In this document: one piece after another, positions 1 through 8,145 of the stretch | How the letters are laid out: every line of letters begins with the position of its first letter | Position numbering within the stretch: the stretch's first letter is position 1 | Source: JAQBFJ01 sp032123435 | GTDB lineage: Bacteria > Verrucomicrobiota > Kiritimatiellia > UBA8416 > JAQBFJ01 | Direction of reading: 5' to 3' | DNA length: 11,923 nt | Assembly (NCBI GenBank): GCA_032123435.1 | Contig: JAQBFJ010000165.1 | Span: 1 to 11,923 of the forward strand | Program-made: the position numbers and the translations under genes | The notes under the pieces: generated by a model | What the model saw: the letters and a program-made list of their open reading frames with translations, nothing else | Told to the model about the DNA's origin: nothing | The model's database searches: none

Positions 1-3000
1 GGCGAGAGACGGGTATTGGATAAGCCGTTCCATATTTTCCATTCATTGTCGAGGTCACGATCCGGGTTGCTGATGGTTGTTGACATGGCTCGGAAGGAAT
101 AGGCTGGTGTGTCCAGGACCCAGATTGGGGCGGCAAAAAGCCAGTCATGCTTGGGCTGGATCTTGAAGTCATTATTGGGCAGGAACCAGCGATGTCCGAA
201 GATTTGTTTGAAAAGAGAATTAATACCGTGCTGAAGTCCTGATGCGTCTAAGGCAGAAATGGAAATTCCGTCAGGCAGAACACAGATTGAATAACCGTCC
301 CGGCCGAGTATATTCATGTCAAGGCCACTGTTTGGTTCATTGTCTGCAATGTTGATGTCTACTGCTATTGCTCGTGCGTCAGGCTGGTTTGACGGAGGCG
401 TGGCGCAGGATGCTGACCATGTATCTGCGATATGGTTTGTCATGGCAAGTGCAGTTTCTTCATTGAGGCCGGAAGTGGAAAAGGTGAGCACTCCGGCATT
501 TCTGCCGATAAGTTGTATTTGTTTTCTTATTTTATCTTGCCAGTTGCTGATTTCCGCGTAAGGGAGTCCCTCCATACTGGACAGCCACTTGTTAGCTGAC
601 TTTCTTTGCAGTCCGATCACGAGTGTTGTTCCAAGCTGGGCTTTTAGCGGCAGATTGAATTCCATTATCATTACGCTTCCTATCTGCGGAAAGCCTGCCG
701 AAAAGGTCAATGGGTGGATTTGAAAAAAAGCCTTTTTCGCGGCATGGATGGCTTTTCCTGTTCCTGTGCGCAGAGATATAACGACTTCCAGGTCGGATGG
801 GACCGTTCCGGAAAATCGCCAGAAGGTCCGCAGTGTGGTATTTGGCATACTGCGCGAGATATTGTCCGTCTGTGTTATATCAATACCTGTCAGTTCTGAG
901 TCATTGCCAAGGAAGCGCATTCCGATGCCGTATGGAGCGATAAGTTGTGACAACAGGTCAACAGGCCGAACATCATTTCCGGCCTCGTCTTTTATGAGCA
1001 GGCCATGTCCGTGGTTTTCCAGTAACGCGGTTATAGCGTCAGGGTCGGTGGAGCATTGTTTTATTGATTGGAACAGAGCTTCTTTGCTCTTGTCGAATTC
1101 GTTTAAGGCCGCAAGGCACTGCGCGTACAGGAGCCAGACTCTATGTTTAAACCGGAACGAAGTTTGTTCTCTTATGATACTATTGAGATGAACGGAAGCC
1201 CGGCCATGCTCATTATGTTCGATCAATATTCTTGCTTTGGCGAGTTCGGATGATACTTTATCCAAATCTGTTTCCATGTTGATTATATTCTGTATTTGAT
1301 CCGTTGAGCGTATGTCGTTTTGCAGGCATACTTCCGTCAGGATGCGTGACGCGATGGTATTTCGGCCTTTGATAAGTTCCATGCGGCACAGCATGAGTTT
1401 ACCTGATGGATCCAGGCCTTTAAGATTCTGGATGCTGTTAAGGTTGAGGTATAACATGTCATCGGAAAGAGATGATTTTGTTATGCTTTCTATTGCTGAA
1501 CGAACATCTGTTTCATATGCTTCTTTTCTTTTGTCTGACATGGCTCTGTAATTTGCCCAGTCTCCGAGTTTCAGAAACCATTTTGATCTTTCACGCGTTA
1601 TCAAGTTAGCGTATTTATCCGTTGTATCGCTTGTTGGCGCGTGTCTCCGTGATGCCGATATTCGGGTCTTGTTGTTACACGCGTTTTCCAGCAGATCGAG
1701 GCATTTTACGGCATTCTGCGAGTCATCATTCCTGCTGTACATGCAATAGGCTTGCCATATTGCGGCGAGAGGCGTATCGGGCGCTGATATAATATCGATT
1801 ACTGGTATTCCGGCTTTTGACAGGCTGGCAAGAATATCGGGAATGATATTGCTTTTGAGCCATAGCGCGTGCTGTCCCCATTTGCCCAGTTTAGCGCGCA
1901 GTGCCTGTTGCTCAGACGGGTTGTCGTGCATGGTGACGATGGCTATACTTAATGCACGGCACGCGCGCGAGAGTGTGTGGATGTCGTTTGGCGCCAGGTG
2001 TAATGCCATGTCGAGTGCTTGAATGCCGGCCATACGTTCTTTTACAGCCTGTTCAGGTTCGTACGTAATGATAGCTGATTCGATAAGACTGCGGCCGGTA
2101 CCGGCAAGGATGTCGGGACTCCATCGTGAATATGAAAGCGCCGTTCGGAAGTCATCCGCCGAGCTTGCGTAAGCGTCGGCTTCATCATTGCGCATTATCA
2201 GGTGAACGCTTTGTCGAACACTGTCTTCATCGCGACCCGGATTCTTGGCAAGGTTGTCCTGTACCATATTGTTACGCTTTATTTCAAATTGCGTAATCCT
2301 ACTCATGCCGCGCGTGTAGTGTGTCCATCCGTAAGTTGGCGCGATATTTACCGAGGCTTGAATCTTTTCGATGCCTTCTTTCTCTGCCAGCGGCGGTATG
2401 CTGAGCCACAAATAATTATCGGGTTTTTCCATTAACGCGCTGCGTCCGCATTCTATCAGCCAGAATGAGCGCCCGTGTTTAATCGCTGGTATTATGATCA
2501 TTATGCATATGAGCATCAATATTGCGAGACGGCCTGCCGTTGGTTTTGTTCTGTCGCGCCTTGTTGTTCTAACGGTTGATTGTTCCGTTTTGGAATGGTA
2601 GCCCAGCGTTATTCCTGTCAGAACGAAGAATGTCACTGCTACGCCAGGCCGGGATGTGATGTTGAAATCCACAAGTGCGTGAAGCGCGGATGCTGTAACA
2701 GCCGATAACGCGCCGCGCCATATCCATATGGAATATCCTTGGGGCCTATCGAGAATAAGGGGCTTTATCCTGTGCCAATAAAGGCGGAACAGCCAGAACA
2801 TGAGAATAATTCCCGGGATTCCGAGTTCGCACATGAGTTGAATATAATCATTGTGGGCGTGGTAAACTCTGCTCTCCGTAAAACCTGGTGGTTGAAAGCG
2901 CGTGAAAGCCTCACCGAAACAGCCTAATCCTACACCGAGTGGATGCGCGGCCAGCATGCGTATTGATCCGAGCAAAATTAAAAAACGCGGAATATGTGTC

Positions 3001-3992
3001 AGCGTTATTTTGCCGAATCGTGATATCATGATTCCGTACGCGCCGCCGACACCTAGTACGAGCACGATAACGATGGCGGTTATTAATACGCGCAAAGTCC
3101 CGCGGCGTATTTTGTGTTCTGCTGTGTGAATGAACCATAACAGCAGGAAGCCGAGCGAAATTGCCGAAGAAACAATTGCACCCCTGGATCCGGAAAGAAT
3201 GAGCGCTACTATCTGCGCAATGAAGGCTGACAGTAGACCGAGCACTGTAAGCAATTTGATTCTGCTGTGATGCGATACCAGAATTGCCTGCACAGGGTAA
3301 TTTTTAATGGCATCTATGAATCTTGGCACAACGGCCAGCATTGTGCCGAAAGTGACGGCCAGAGTAAGAGAGAGGAAGCCGCCGAAAGAATTGCCGCTGG
3401 AGAACGTGCCGATAAGCCGGTTGCTGACAAAAGGATTGCCGCTTGCGAGTTGGTAGCCATGACAGAAGATCGCAAAAAAAGCCTGAAATGTGCCGATGCC
3501 GATCAGTAAATATGCCAATGTTATGACAGTGTTTCGATCGCGCAGACAACGGCTGGCAATCCATACCCGCAGTCCATAGGCAGTCCACATGGCCATTGAT
3601 GATCGAGTCAGGAAAGGGTCAAGACTGATGGATGTGAATCCCCTGTTGTCAAATAGAAGGAAGTAAGCGTCACGGCTGAACGGCTGAAATATGGAAAGGC
3701 ATTTTACCGGTAAAGGCAATCCTTGAATAATAACCCACAGCGCCAGGAGTGTTATTGTCAGCGTAGTCAGGCTGATACTATGAAGAAAAGGTTTATTGAT
3801 ATATTCATCTTGCCCGGCTATGGAAAGGGCATAACCAATAATGAAAACCAGCATACAGCAGGCCGCGACAAGTGCTTGTGCCCATGGCGCCGCACTGCCG
3901 TAGGGTATTGTTGCCCAAAGACACAAGGCGGCTGTTAAAACGGCAAAGAAGAGAGAGCGGAGCGGGGATCCGATTTTGTGTAGTGCTCCCAT
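1..3992 (-). CDS. Wzy/WaaL-type O-antigen polymerase/ligase fused to TPR-like, beta-sandwich and DUF4838-like domains (partial, C-terminus off window)
   Basis: The frame starts at ATG 3992 and stays open for 1330 codons to the left edge, so the C-terminus is missing. A stop lies in frame just upstream of the ATG, and no ribosome binding site is visible. Residues 1 to about 505 are a multi-pass membrane protein with Wzy_C/O-antigen ligase signatures: SGSRG (Arg270), the RFLILLGSIRMLAAHPLGVG stretch, and YHAHND (377-382, with His378 and His380). The last membrane helix is near 489-505. Residues 506 to about 1000 are soluble and alpha-helical, with a TPR-like pair near 935-985 (LLYAQCLAALNEFDKSKEAL). 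Residues 1010-1115 look like a beta-sandwich. From about 1150 the sequence matches the start of DUF4838/GH67N-like glycosidases: SGLQHGINSLF, then FGHRWFLPN, then PAYSFRA and WKIWN. The family joins polysaccharide repeat units in the periplasm. Polymerase is favoured over ligase because wza and wzc lie directly upstream. Catalysis by the glycosidase part cannot be judged, since its core is outside the window. Confidence 0.85.
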   Translation of the reverse strand, partial: MGALHKIGSPLRSLFFAVLTAALCLWATIPYGSAAPWAQALVAACCMLVFIIGYALSIAGQDEYINKPFLHSISLTTLTITLLALWVIIQGLPLPVKCLSIFQPFSRDAYFLLFDNRGFTSISLDPFLTRSSMAMWTAYGLRVWIASRCLRDRNTVITLAYLLIGIGTFQAFFAIFCHGYQLASGNPFVSNRLIGTFSSGNSFGGFLSLTLAVTFGTMLAVVPRFIDAIKNYPVQAILVSHHSRIKLLTVLGLLSAFIAQIVALILSGSRGAIVSSAISLGFLLLWFIHTAEHKIRRGTLRVLITAIVIVLVLGVGGAYGIMISRFGKITLTHIPRFLILLGSIRMLAAHPLGVGLGCFGEAFTRFQPPGFTESRVYHAHNDYIQLMCELGIPGIILMFWLFRLYWHRIKPLILDRPQGYSIWIWRGALSAVTASALHALVDFNITSRPGVAVTFFVLTGITLGYHSKTEQSTVRTTRRDRTKPTAGRLAILMLICIMIIIPAIKHGRSFWLIECGRSALMEKPDNYLWLSIPPLAEKEGIEKIQASVNIAPTYGWTHYTRGMSRITQFEIKRNNMVQDNLAKNPGRDEDSVRQSVHLIMRNDEADAYASSADDFRTALSYSRWSPDILAGTGRSLIESAIITYEPEQAVKERMAGIQALDMALHLAPNDIHTLSRACRALSIAIVTMHDNPSEQQALRAKLGKWGQHALWLKSNIIPDILASLSKAGIPVIDIISAPDTPLAAIWQAYCMYSRNDDSQNAVKCLDLLENACNNKTRISASRRHAPTSDTTDKYANLITRERSKWFLKLGDWANYRAMSDKRKEAYETDVRSAIESITKSSLSDDMLYLNLNSIQNLKGLDPSGKLMLCRMELIKGRNTIASRILTEVCLQNDIRSTDQIQNIINMETDLDKVSSELAKARILIEHNEHGRASVHLNSIIREQTSFRFKHRVWLLYAQCLAALNEFDKSKEALFQSIKQCSTDPDAITALLENHGHGLLIKDEAGNDVRPVDLLSQLIAPYGIGMRFLGNDSELTGIDITQTDNISRSMPNTTLRTFWRFSGTVPSDLEVVISLRTGTGKAIHAAKKAFFQIHPLTFSAGFPQIGSVMIMEFNLPLKAQLGTTLVIGLQRKSANKWLSSMEGLPYAEISNWQDKIRKQIQLIGRNAGVLTFSTSGLNEETALAMTNHIADTWSASCATPPSNQPDARAIAVDINIADNEPNSGLDMNILGRDGYSICVLPDGISISALDASGLQHGINSLFKQIFGHRWFLPNNDFKIQPKHDWLFAAPIWVLDTPAYSFRAMSTTISNPDRDLDNEWKIWNGLSNTRLS

Positions 3993-4006
3993 TGTCTTGT
4001 TATTGG

Positions 4007-4018
4007 ACTGATATCAGT
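4007..4018. other. 12-base perfect palindrome in the wzc-wzy intergenic gap
   Basis: ACTGATATCAGT is a perfect palindrome 15 bases upstream of the polymerase-like gene's ATG, in a 78-base gap that has no Shine-Dalgarno sequence and no terminator hairpin. It could be an operator, a weak mRNA structure, or chance. TTGAAC and TTGAGC sequences lie farther upstream in the gap with poor -10 partners, so an internal promoter is possible but not established. Confidence 0.3.
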
Positions 4019-4070
4019 TGATTTATATCCGCTCAAGGATTTAATAATAGTCGTAAGATACGTTCAAAGT

Positions 4071-6332
4071 TTACTGTTGGTCTCGCTTGTTTTGTGGCGG
4101 CATATCGTTATTTCGTTGATTGGTGCGGGACATTAATTTGGATATTACTGTTTTTCCGTTCCCTAACATAGCAGTTAGTTCCGCCTTGGGCGATAAGTTC
4201 TTATTTATGCCGGATGTACCGTAATAGTATCCATACTTGGAATAATAAGAGGTGTAGTAACGTGCGCTTCTGGGTACATCAACGTTGTTCAGAACAACAC
4301 CCAGCAAACGTACTCCTGATTCGTGGATTCTGGCTGTGACCTGCCGGACTGCTGTCTTCAATGTCACAAAACTGCGGACAACAAGAATGATTCCACAGGT
4401 ATTTCTTGCGGTAACGAGCGAGTCGACAAGAGTTATGCTGGGCGGTGAGTCTATTATTATCAGGTCGAACTTGGATTCCAGCCCGCGAATGAGGTCTGTG
4501 AATCTGATGGAATCAAGGAGTTCGACCGGGTTCGTTGGGACCTTGCCGCAAGCCAGGAGATGGAGATTTTTGATGTTTGTTGTCGTAATGGCGCTATCGG
4601 CGGAAGAGTCGTCTTCTGTCAGGAGATGAGATAGCCCCTTGCTGGGTGAAACTCCAAACACGTGATGCAATCGCGGCTTGCGCATATCCGCGTCGATAAG
4701 CAATGTTTTTTTACCTATTTGCGCTTCAGTGATTGCCAGGTTAATTGCGATAAGAGATTTTCCTTCTTCCGGCATCGTGCTTGAAATAACTAAGGTTTTG
4801 GGGACAGGCCCTGATGTGTTGAATGCCAGGCTGGTGCGCAGTGAGCGGAATGCTTCTGCGAAATGACTGTTTGGTTTGTCCAACACTATCAGGTCGGCAT
4901 TTTCAACGCCTTCCGCTTCAATTTTCAGATCCGGCACAGCAGCCAGAACATGGCTTGCCGTGAAAGATCTGATGTCGACCTCGCTTTTTATGGTGGTGTC
5001 CATGTAATCAGCGAAGAAGCAGAGGGCTACGGCTGATCCGATGGCAAGCATGAACGCAACCAGCATATTCTTTCTTTTATTGGGCCATGATTTTTCCGTA
5101 GGAACGGATGCGCGTGATATTATGAAGACATTGTTTCCCTGACCGCTTATACGATTCATACTGATTTCTTCGATTCGCCTGATGATTGTTTCATAAGTTC
5201 GTTCTATGGATGCCTTGGTCTGGTTGAGCAGATTATACTCACTTGCAAGCTCATTGAACCTGAATACTTCTTCTTCGTGTTTTCTGAGCGCGGCACGAAG
5301 GAGAGTTTCTTCGGCTTTTATCTGTTCATATTGTATTTTGATTGAATTCACGATTTGAGATGATTCCATAGCTATTCGTGTTTGCATGGATTCCATTTGG
5401 GTTGATATGGCCTGTAATTGGGGGTGATTCTCTCCGAGCCTTTGGAGCAGTTGAGAGTATTCCTGCTGTAGGGCGGTGAGCCCCATCTTTAATTCCCGTA
5501 TAACCGGTGATGACATGACATCGGGCAGGGTGGTAATGGTTATTCCTTTTTCGAGAGCTATTTCGGCGGATTCAACGCGAGCCTGTAGCGCCATTCGAAC
5601 AGGTTCAGTTTGAGTGAGTTTATTATTAAGGTCTTTAAGTTTGTCCACGATGATATTCTGTGTCTTTTCAAATGAGACCATACTGTTCTGCACCATAAAC
5701 GCCTGTAATTGTCTTGTTATGTTATCCAGCTTTATGCGTTGGGCTTCCGCTTTTTGCTGAAGTTCTTCCAGACCGTCCTCGGAAACGCCGAGTCGGCGCT
5801 TACTGTTTTCCGCGAGAAAGGCATCAACGACAGCATTAACGATTCTTGCGGCCTGCACTTTATTTTTCCGTTCGACTGATATGTTGACCAGGTGTGTATT
5901 TCGTTCCAGTGAGACTTGCAGGACCTCGGACAGCTTATCTATTGGGTTTTTTGCCCGTGCGAAGGCTGGGTCGGAAAGAAGATTGGCTTTTTGGATGGCT
6001 GATTCCATTACAGGGCGGGAAGATATCAGTCTCATCTGTGTTCCTATCAGTTCCCGTCTGGCGCCGCCGGCAGAGATTGGGTCATACGCGTCCTGAAGGC
6101 CTGTCAAGTTGATTTGATTTTCCTGGATCAGTAACTGCGCGGTGGCTCTATATAACGGCGTTCGAGTCCATGTGTAGAGTATGGCGAGAAACATAATCAC
6201 AAAAAACACCGTTGCGACCAGAGGCAGGCGCTGAAGGATGATCTGGACATAATCCCACAGATGGATTTCAGGCAGAGAACCGTCCGTGTTTTCCATATTA
6301 TCGTCGTTTACAGTATTTGTTTGATTGTACAT
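4071..6332 (-). CDS. wzc: Wzc-type polysaccharide co-polymerase / tyrosine autokinase
   Basis: This 753-residue protein has the usual length for the Wzc family. It is an inner-membrane protein that sets chain length and drives Wza-linked export through cycles of tyrosine autophosphorylation. TM1 lies near residues 35-55 and is followed by the periplasmic Wzz/GNVR region with long coiled-coil stretches (about 180-410). TM2 is near 423-443, then comes the cytoplasmic BY-kinase (bacterial tyrosine kinase) domain. The kinase motifs are intact: Walker A in SSTMPEEGKS (Lys525), Walker A' in LLIDADMRKP (Asp547 and Asp549), and Walker B in LIIIDSPPS (Asp628). A tyrosine cluster at 692-704 holds eight Tyr; it is followed by a tail of about 49 hydrophilic residues, so it is not at the extreme C-terminus. 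The gene begins 34 bases after the wza stop, suggesting co-transcription. No good ribosome binding site precedes ATG 6332, and an in-frame ATG at codon 13 is an alternative start. Confidence 0.93.
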   Translation of the reverse strand: MYNQTNTVNDDNMENTDGSLPEIHLWDYVQIILQRLPLVATVFFVIMFLAILYTWTRTPLYRATAQLLIQENQINLTGLQDAYDPISAGGARRELIGTQMRLISSRPVMESAIQKANLLSDPAFARAKNPIDKLSEVLQVSLERNTHLVNISVERKNKVQAARIVNAVVDAFLAENSKRRLGVSEDGLEELQQKAEAQRIKLDNITRQLQAFMVQNSMVSFEKTQNIIVDKLKDLNNKLTQTEPVRMALQARVESAEIALEKGITITTLPDVMSSPVIRELKMGLTALQQEYSQLLQRLGENHPQLQAISTQMESMQTRIAMESSQIVNSIKIQYEQIKAEETLLRAALRKHEEEVFRFNELASEYNLLNQTKASIERTYETIIRRIEEISMNRISGQGNNVFIISRASVPTEKSWPNKRKNMLVAFMLAIGSAVALCFFADYMDTTIKSEVDIRSFTASHVLAAVPDLKIEAEGVENADLIVLDKPNSHFAEAFRSLRTSLAFNTSGPVPKTLVISSTMPEEGKSLIAINLAITEAQIGKKTLLIDADMRKPRLHHVFGVSPSKGLSHLLTEDDSSADSAITTTNIKNLHLLACGKVPTNPVELLDSIRFTDLIRGLESKFDLIIIDSPPSITLVDSLVTARNTCGIILVVRSFVTLKTAVRQVTARIHESGVRLLGVVLNNVDVPRSARYYTSYYSKYGYYYGTSGINKNLSPKAELTAMLGNGKTVISKLMSRTNQRNNDMPPQNKRDQQ

Positions 6333-6366
6333 AGGGGAAGATGTTTTCAGTATTTAAGTGTATATT

Positions 6367-7416
6367 CTAATCGTTCGAATCCAGTCGATATGTGAATGTG
6401 AAGATTCCGCGGAAGATGCTCCATATTTCCGAAATAATGCTTAAGGTTGGTGATTGCGGCACTCTCAGGACATCACCTTCGCATAGGTAGATGTTGGGTG
6501 ACTTTCCTTTTTCTATTCGCGCGATATTCAATTTAATAATAGCATCGCCGCCTTGCTTGGACCGGCGGGCGAGCAGGCAGTTGCGTTTGTCGGCTTCTGA
6601 TGAAAATCCGCCTGCGAGGGCTATAGCTTCCAGCACACGCAAAGAGCGGTGCAGTGAAAATCCGCCGGGATATTTGACGTGTCCATAAACATAAATTAAG
6701 GGCGCTCTAGGCACGTAAACAATATCACCCCCTTGCAGGACGGCATTCAATTGAAAATTTCCTTTATCGAAAAGATCTTCCATGTCCACGATTATGCGCA
6801 ATGATTCGGCATCTTCCTTCTCACTTCGCAGTACGTATGCTATTTCACCTGCAGAGGCGGAAGGGCCGCCAGCGAGCGTAAGTATATCCATCAAGGTAGA
6901 GACATTCTGGTGTATAGCGTAAACACCCGGGGCTTCAACTTCTCCGATTACAGCGATTCTGCGACTGCGATATTCTTTTACGGCAACGCCGACGCGCGGA
7001 TTCTGCAGAATATTGCGCGCAGATAATTGAGTTTCGATGGTCTTTTGGATCTCCTGTACGGTTTCGCCGGCGACATGGACTATGCCGAGTGCGGGCAGTG
7101 ATATTATGCCGGATTCAGAGACGCGGAAATTGAGGGCTTTGGTTTCTTCGCTCATTTCCCATTCGAAAATACTTATTTCCAGCACATCATCCGGCCCTAC
7201 AAGATAGTCCTGATTTTTCAGGACCAACAGTTCTCTTGTCTGACGAACGAGGTCGCGGCTTATTTCATCACTGAATGACGTTGGTTCACCCGGTTTGCCG
7301 GCGTCCATGTCAGATAATGACGATGTTTGAAGCGATTGATAATTGGCACAGCCCGCGCAGATCGAGATGCTGATACAGGCAGCCGCTAATGCAGGAAGAA
7401 ACGCATGTTGTCGCAT
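6367..7416 (-). CDS. wza: Wza-type outer-membrane polysaccharide export lipoprotein (Poly_export + two SLBB)
   Basis: This is an outer-membrane exit channel for exopolysaccharide, working with the adjacent Wzc. The 349-residue protein has a lipoprotein-type signal ending CAGC (Cys23; the -3 residue is Cys rather than the usual Leu, so the lipobox is imperfect). A Poly_export domain covers about 70-147, starting YLVGPDDVLEISIF. SLBB-type beta-grasp repeats follow at about 153-235 (IAVIGEVEAPGVYAI) and 241-321 (IYVYGHVKYPGGFSL). The C-terminal 25 residues (SIISEIWSIFRGIFTF region) could be the amphipathic helix that forms the outer-membrane alpha-barrel in Wza. I chose ATG 7416 rather than the in-frame TTG at 7425 because the GGAGA at 7431-7427 is 10 bases from the ATG but only 1 base from the TTG. 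The gene follows an intrinsic terminator and probably has its own promoter. Confidence 0.92.
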   Translation of the reverse strand: MRQHAFLPALAAACISISICAGCANYQSLQTSSLSDMDAGKPGEPTSFSDEISRDLVRQTRELLVLKNQDYLVGPDDVLEISIFEWEMSEETKALNFRVSESGIISLPALGIVHVAGETVQEIQKTIETQLSARNILQNPRVGVAVKEYRSRRIAVIGEVEAPGVYAIHQNVSTLMDILTLAGGPSASAGEIAYVLRSEKEDAESLRIIVDMEDLFDKGNFQLNAVLQGGDIVYVPRAPLIYVYGHVKYPGGFSLHRSLRVLEAIALAGGFSSEADKRNCLLARRSKQGGDAIIKLNIARIEKGKSPNIYLCEGDVLRVPQSPTLSIISEIWSIFRGIFTFTYRLDSND

Positions 7417-7426
7417 GATATTCAAG

Positions 7427-7431
7427 TCTCC
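7427..7431 (-). promoter_or_regulatory. Ribosome binding site of wza, deciding the start
   Basis: GGAGA lies 10 bases upstream of ATG 7416. The upstream TTG at 7425 would leave only one base of spacing, so this site supports the ATG. Confidence 0.6.
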
Positions 7432-7461
7432 ATTTTATGAATTCTTTACCAGTGCGGAAAA

Positions 7462-7490
7462 GATATAGTCCATCAGCCGAAATATCCCAA
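7462..7490 (-). promoter_or_regulatory. Possible sigma-70-type promoter for wza-wzc-wzy
   Basis: TTGGGA (7490-7485) and TATATC (7467-7462) are separated by 17 bases. Each matches the consensus at four of six positions. The pair sits between the terminator of the upstream unit and the wza ribosome binding site, which is where a promoter for the export operon is needed. The match is modest, and consensus use in this organism is unknown. Confidence 0.35.
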
Positions 7491-7500
7491 TCAAAATACA

Positions 7501-7531
7501 AAAATGCGGCCCCAATGGGAAGCCGCATTTT
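7501..7531 (-). terminator. Rho-independent terminator after the 183-residue secreted protein gene
   Basis: AAAATGCGGC (7501-7510) and GCCGCATTTT (7522-7531) are perfect inverted repeats around an 11-base loop. A CCC/GGG pair within the loop can extend the stem. Read on the minus strand, the hairpin is followed by TTTTTGTATTTT. It lies about 30 bases past the stop at 7563 and separates the upstream secreted-protein genes from wza. The A/T flanks make it potentially bidirectional. Confidence 0.85.
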
Positions 7532-7562
7532 CACATCTTTTAATTACATTTTTTCGGCCGGT

Positions 7563-8114
7563 TTATTGACTTGCGGCGGGGGGACGTGTATCGTCATTGT
7601 TATCGCTCTTATTGTTGTCGTAAACCAGATACCCGCCGGCTCCCGTCAGCACTACTACTCCGCCAACGATAACTGGTTTCATGAGAAGAAGGACAGAGCC
7701 TTTTTTGCCCGTCGTTGCCGCCGCTCCTTCTTTTGCCTGACCGCCAACCTGCATTGCTTCGGCAGGAACAACGATGCGGCATTCGGAGATTTTGGATTCC
7801 TCCGATGTTTCTAAAATGGCCAGTTCGCGTTTATTGACGCTTATAATATATCTGCCGACAGAAATGTCGAGATTGCATTTTCCGGTCTTATCCGCGACGG
7901 CTTCAGCTATGTTCTTGCCGTCTTTAATGGAGGACAGCGTTAGAAGCGAACCGGTCAGGGGTTTAATGCCGTCGGAAGCAAGCAGTTTAAAATGGCAGGT
8001 GCCGGCTTTCAGCTTAACCAGGGCTCCGGCATCGGTTTGACTGGCCGCCATGGTTCCCATATTCGTGAATAGTAAAATGGATGCAACCAGTAATCCAACC
8101 ATTAATCGCTTCAT
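7563..8114 (-). CDS. Secreted protein with carboxypeptidase-regulatory-like beta domain and C-terminal membrane segment
   Basis: I do not recognise a named family for this 183-residue protein. A signal peptide spans residues 1 to about 23 (MKRLMVGLLVASILLF, then TMA before the likely cut). Residues 35-118 look like a prealbumin/carboxypeptidase-regulatory beta-sandwich: the pattern KPLTGSLLTL, then AEAVADKTGKCNLDI, then GRYIISV is typical of such domains. Cys40, Cys80 and Cys112 fall within it. A Gly/Ala-rich linker (119-138) leads to a hydrophobic segment (about 140-163, PVIVGGVVVLTGAGGYLV) and a 20-residue Asn/Asp-rich tail ending PPAASQ. This is not an LPXTG or PEP-CTERM signal, because there is no matching motif and the tail is acidic rather than basic. 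A strong ribosome binding site and a terminator suggest good expression. An envelope-anchored structural or accessory role next to polysaccharide export is inference. Confidence 0.8.
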   Translation of the reverse strand: MKRLMVGLLVASILLFTNMGTMAASQTDAGALVKLKAGTCHFKLLASDGIKPLTGSLLTLSSIKDGKNIAEAVADKTGKCNLDISVGRYIISVNKRELAILETSEESKISECRIVVPAEAMQVGGQAKEGAAATTGKKGSVLLLMKPVIVGGVVVLTGAGGYLVYDNNKSDNNDDTRPPAASQ

Positions 8115-8122
8115 CGTTCTTT

Positions 8123-8127
8123 CTCCT
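8123..8127 (-). promoter_or_regulatory. Strong ribosome binding site of the 183-residue secreted protein gene
   Basis: AAAGGAGAAAGAACG directly precedes ATG 8114, with AGGAG eight bases from the start. It is the best Shine-Dalgarno sequence in the window; the wzc and wzy-like starts have none. Confidence 0.8.
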
Positions 8128-8145
8128 TTAGTTAATACACTTGGT

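Noticed and set aside
2911..3588. Two short minus-strand frames (2911-3138 and 3304-3588) inside the polymerase-like gene
   Set aside because: They are out-of-frame shadows of the long membrane-protein frame, with Arg/His-rich, non-protein-like translations.
7310..7534. Minus-strand open frame overlapping the wza start and the terminator
   Set aside because: It runs through the terminator hairpin and the wza signal region in another frame, and its product has no recognisable features.
7774..8040. Plus-strand open frame opposite the 183-residue secreted protein
   Set aside because: The minus strand encodes a signal peptide, a beta domain and a membrane helix with a strong ribosome binding site; the plus frame has none of these.
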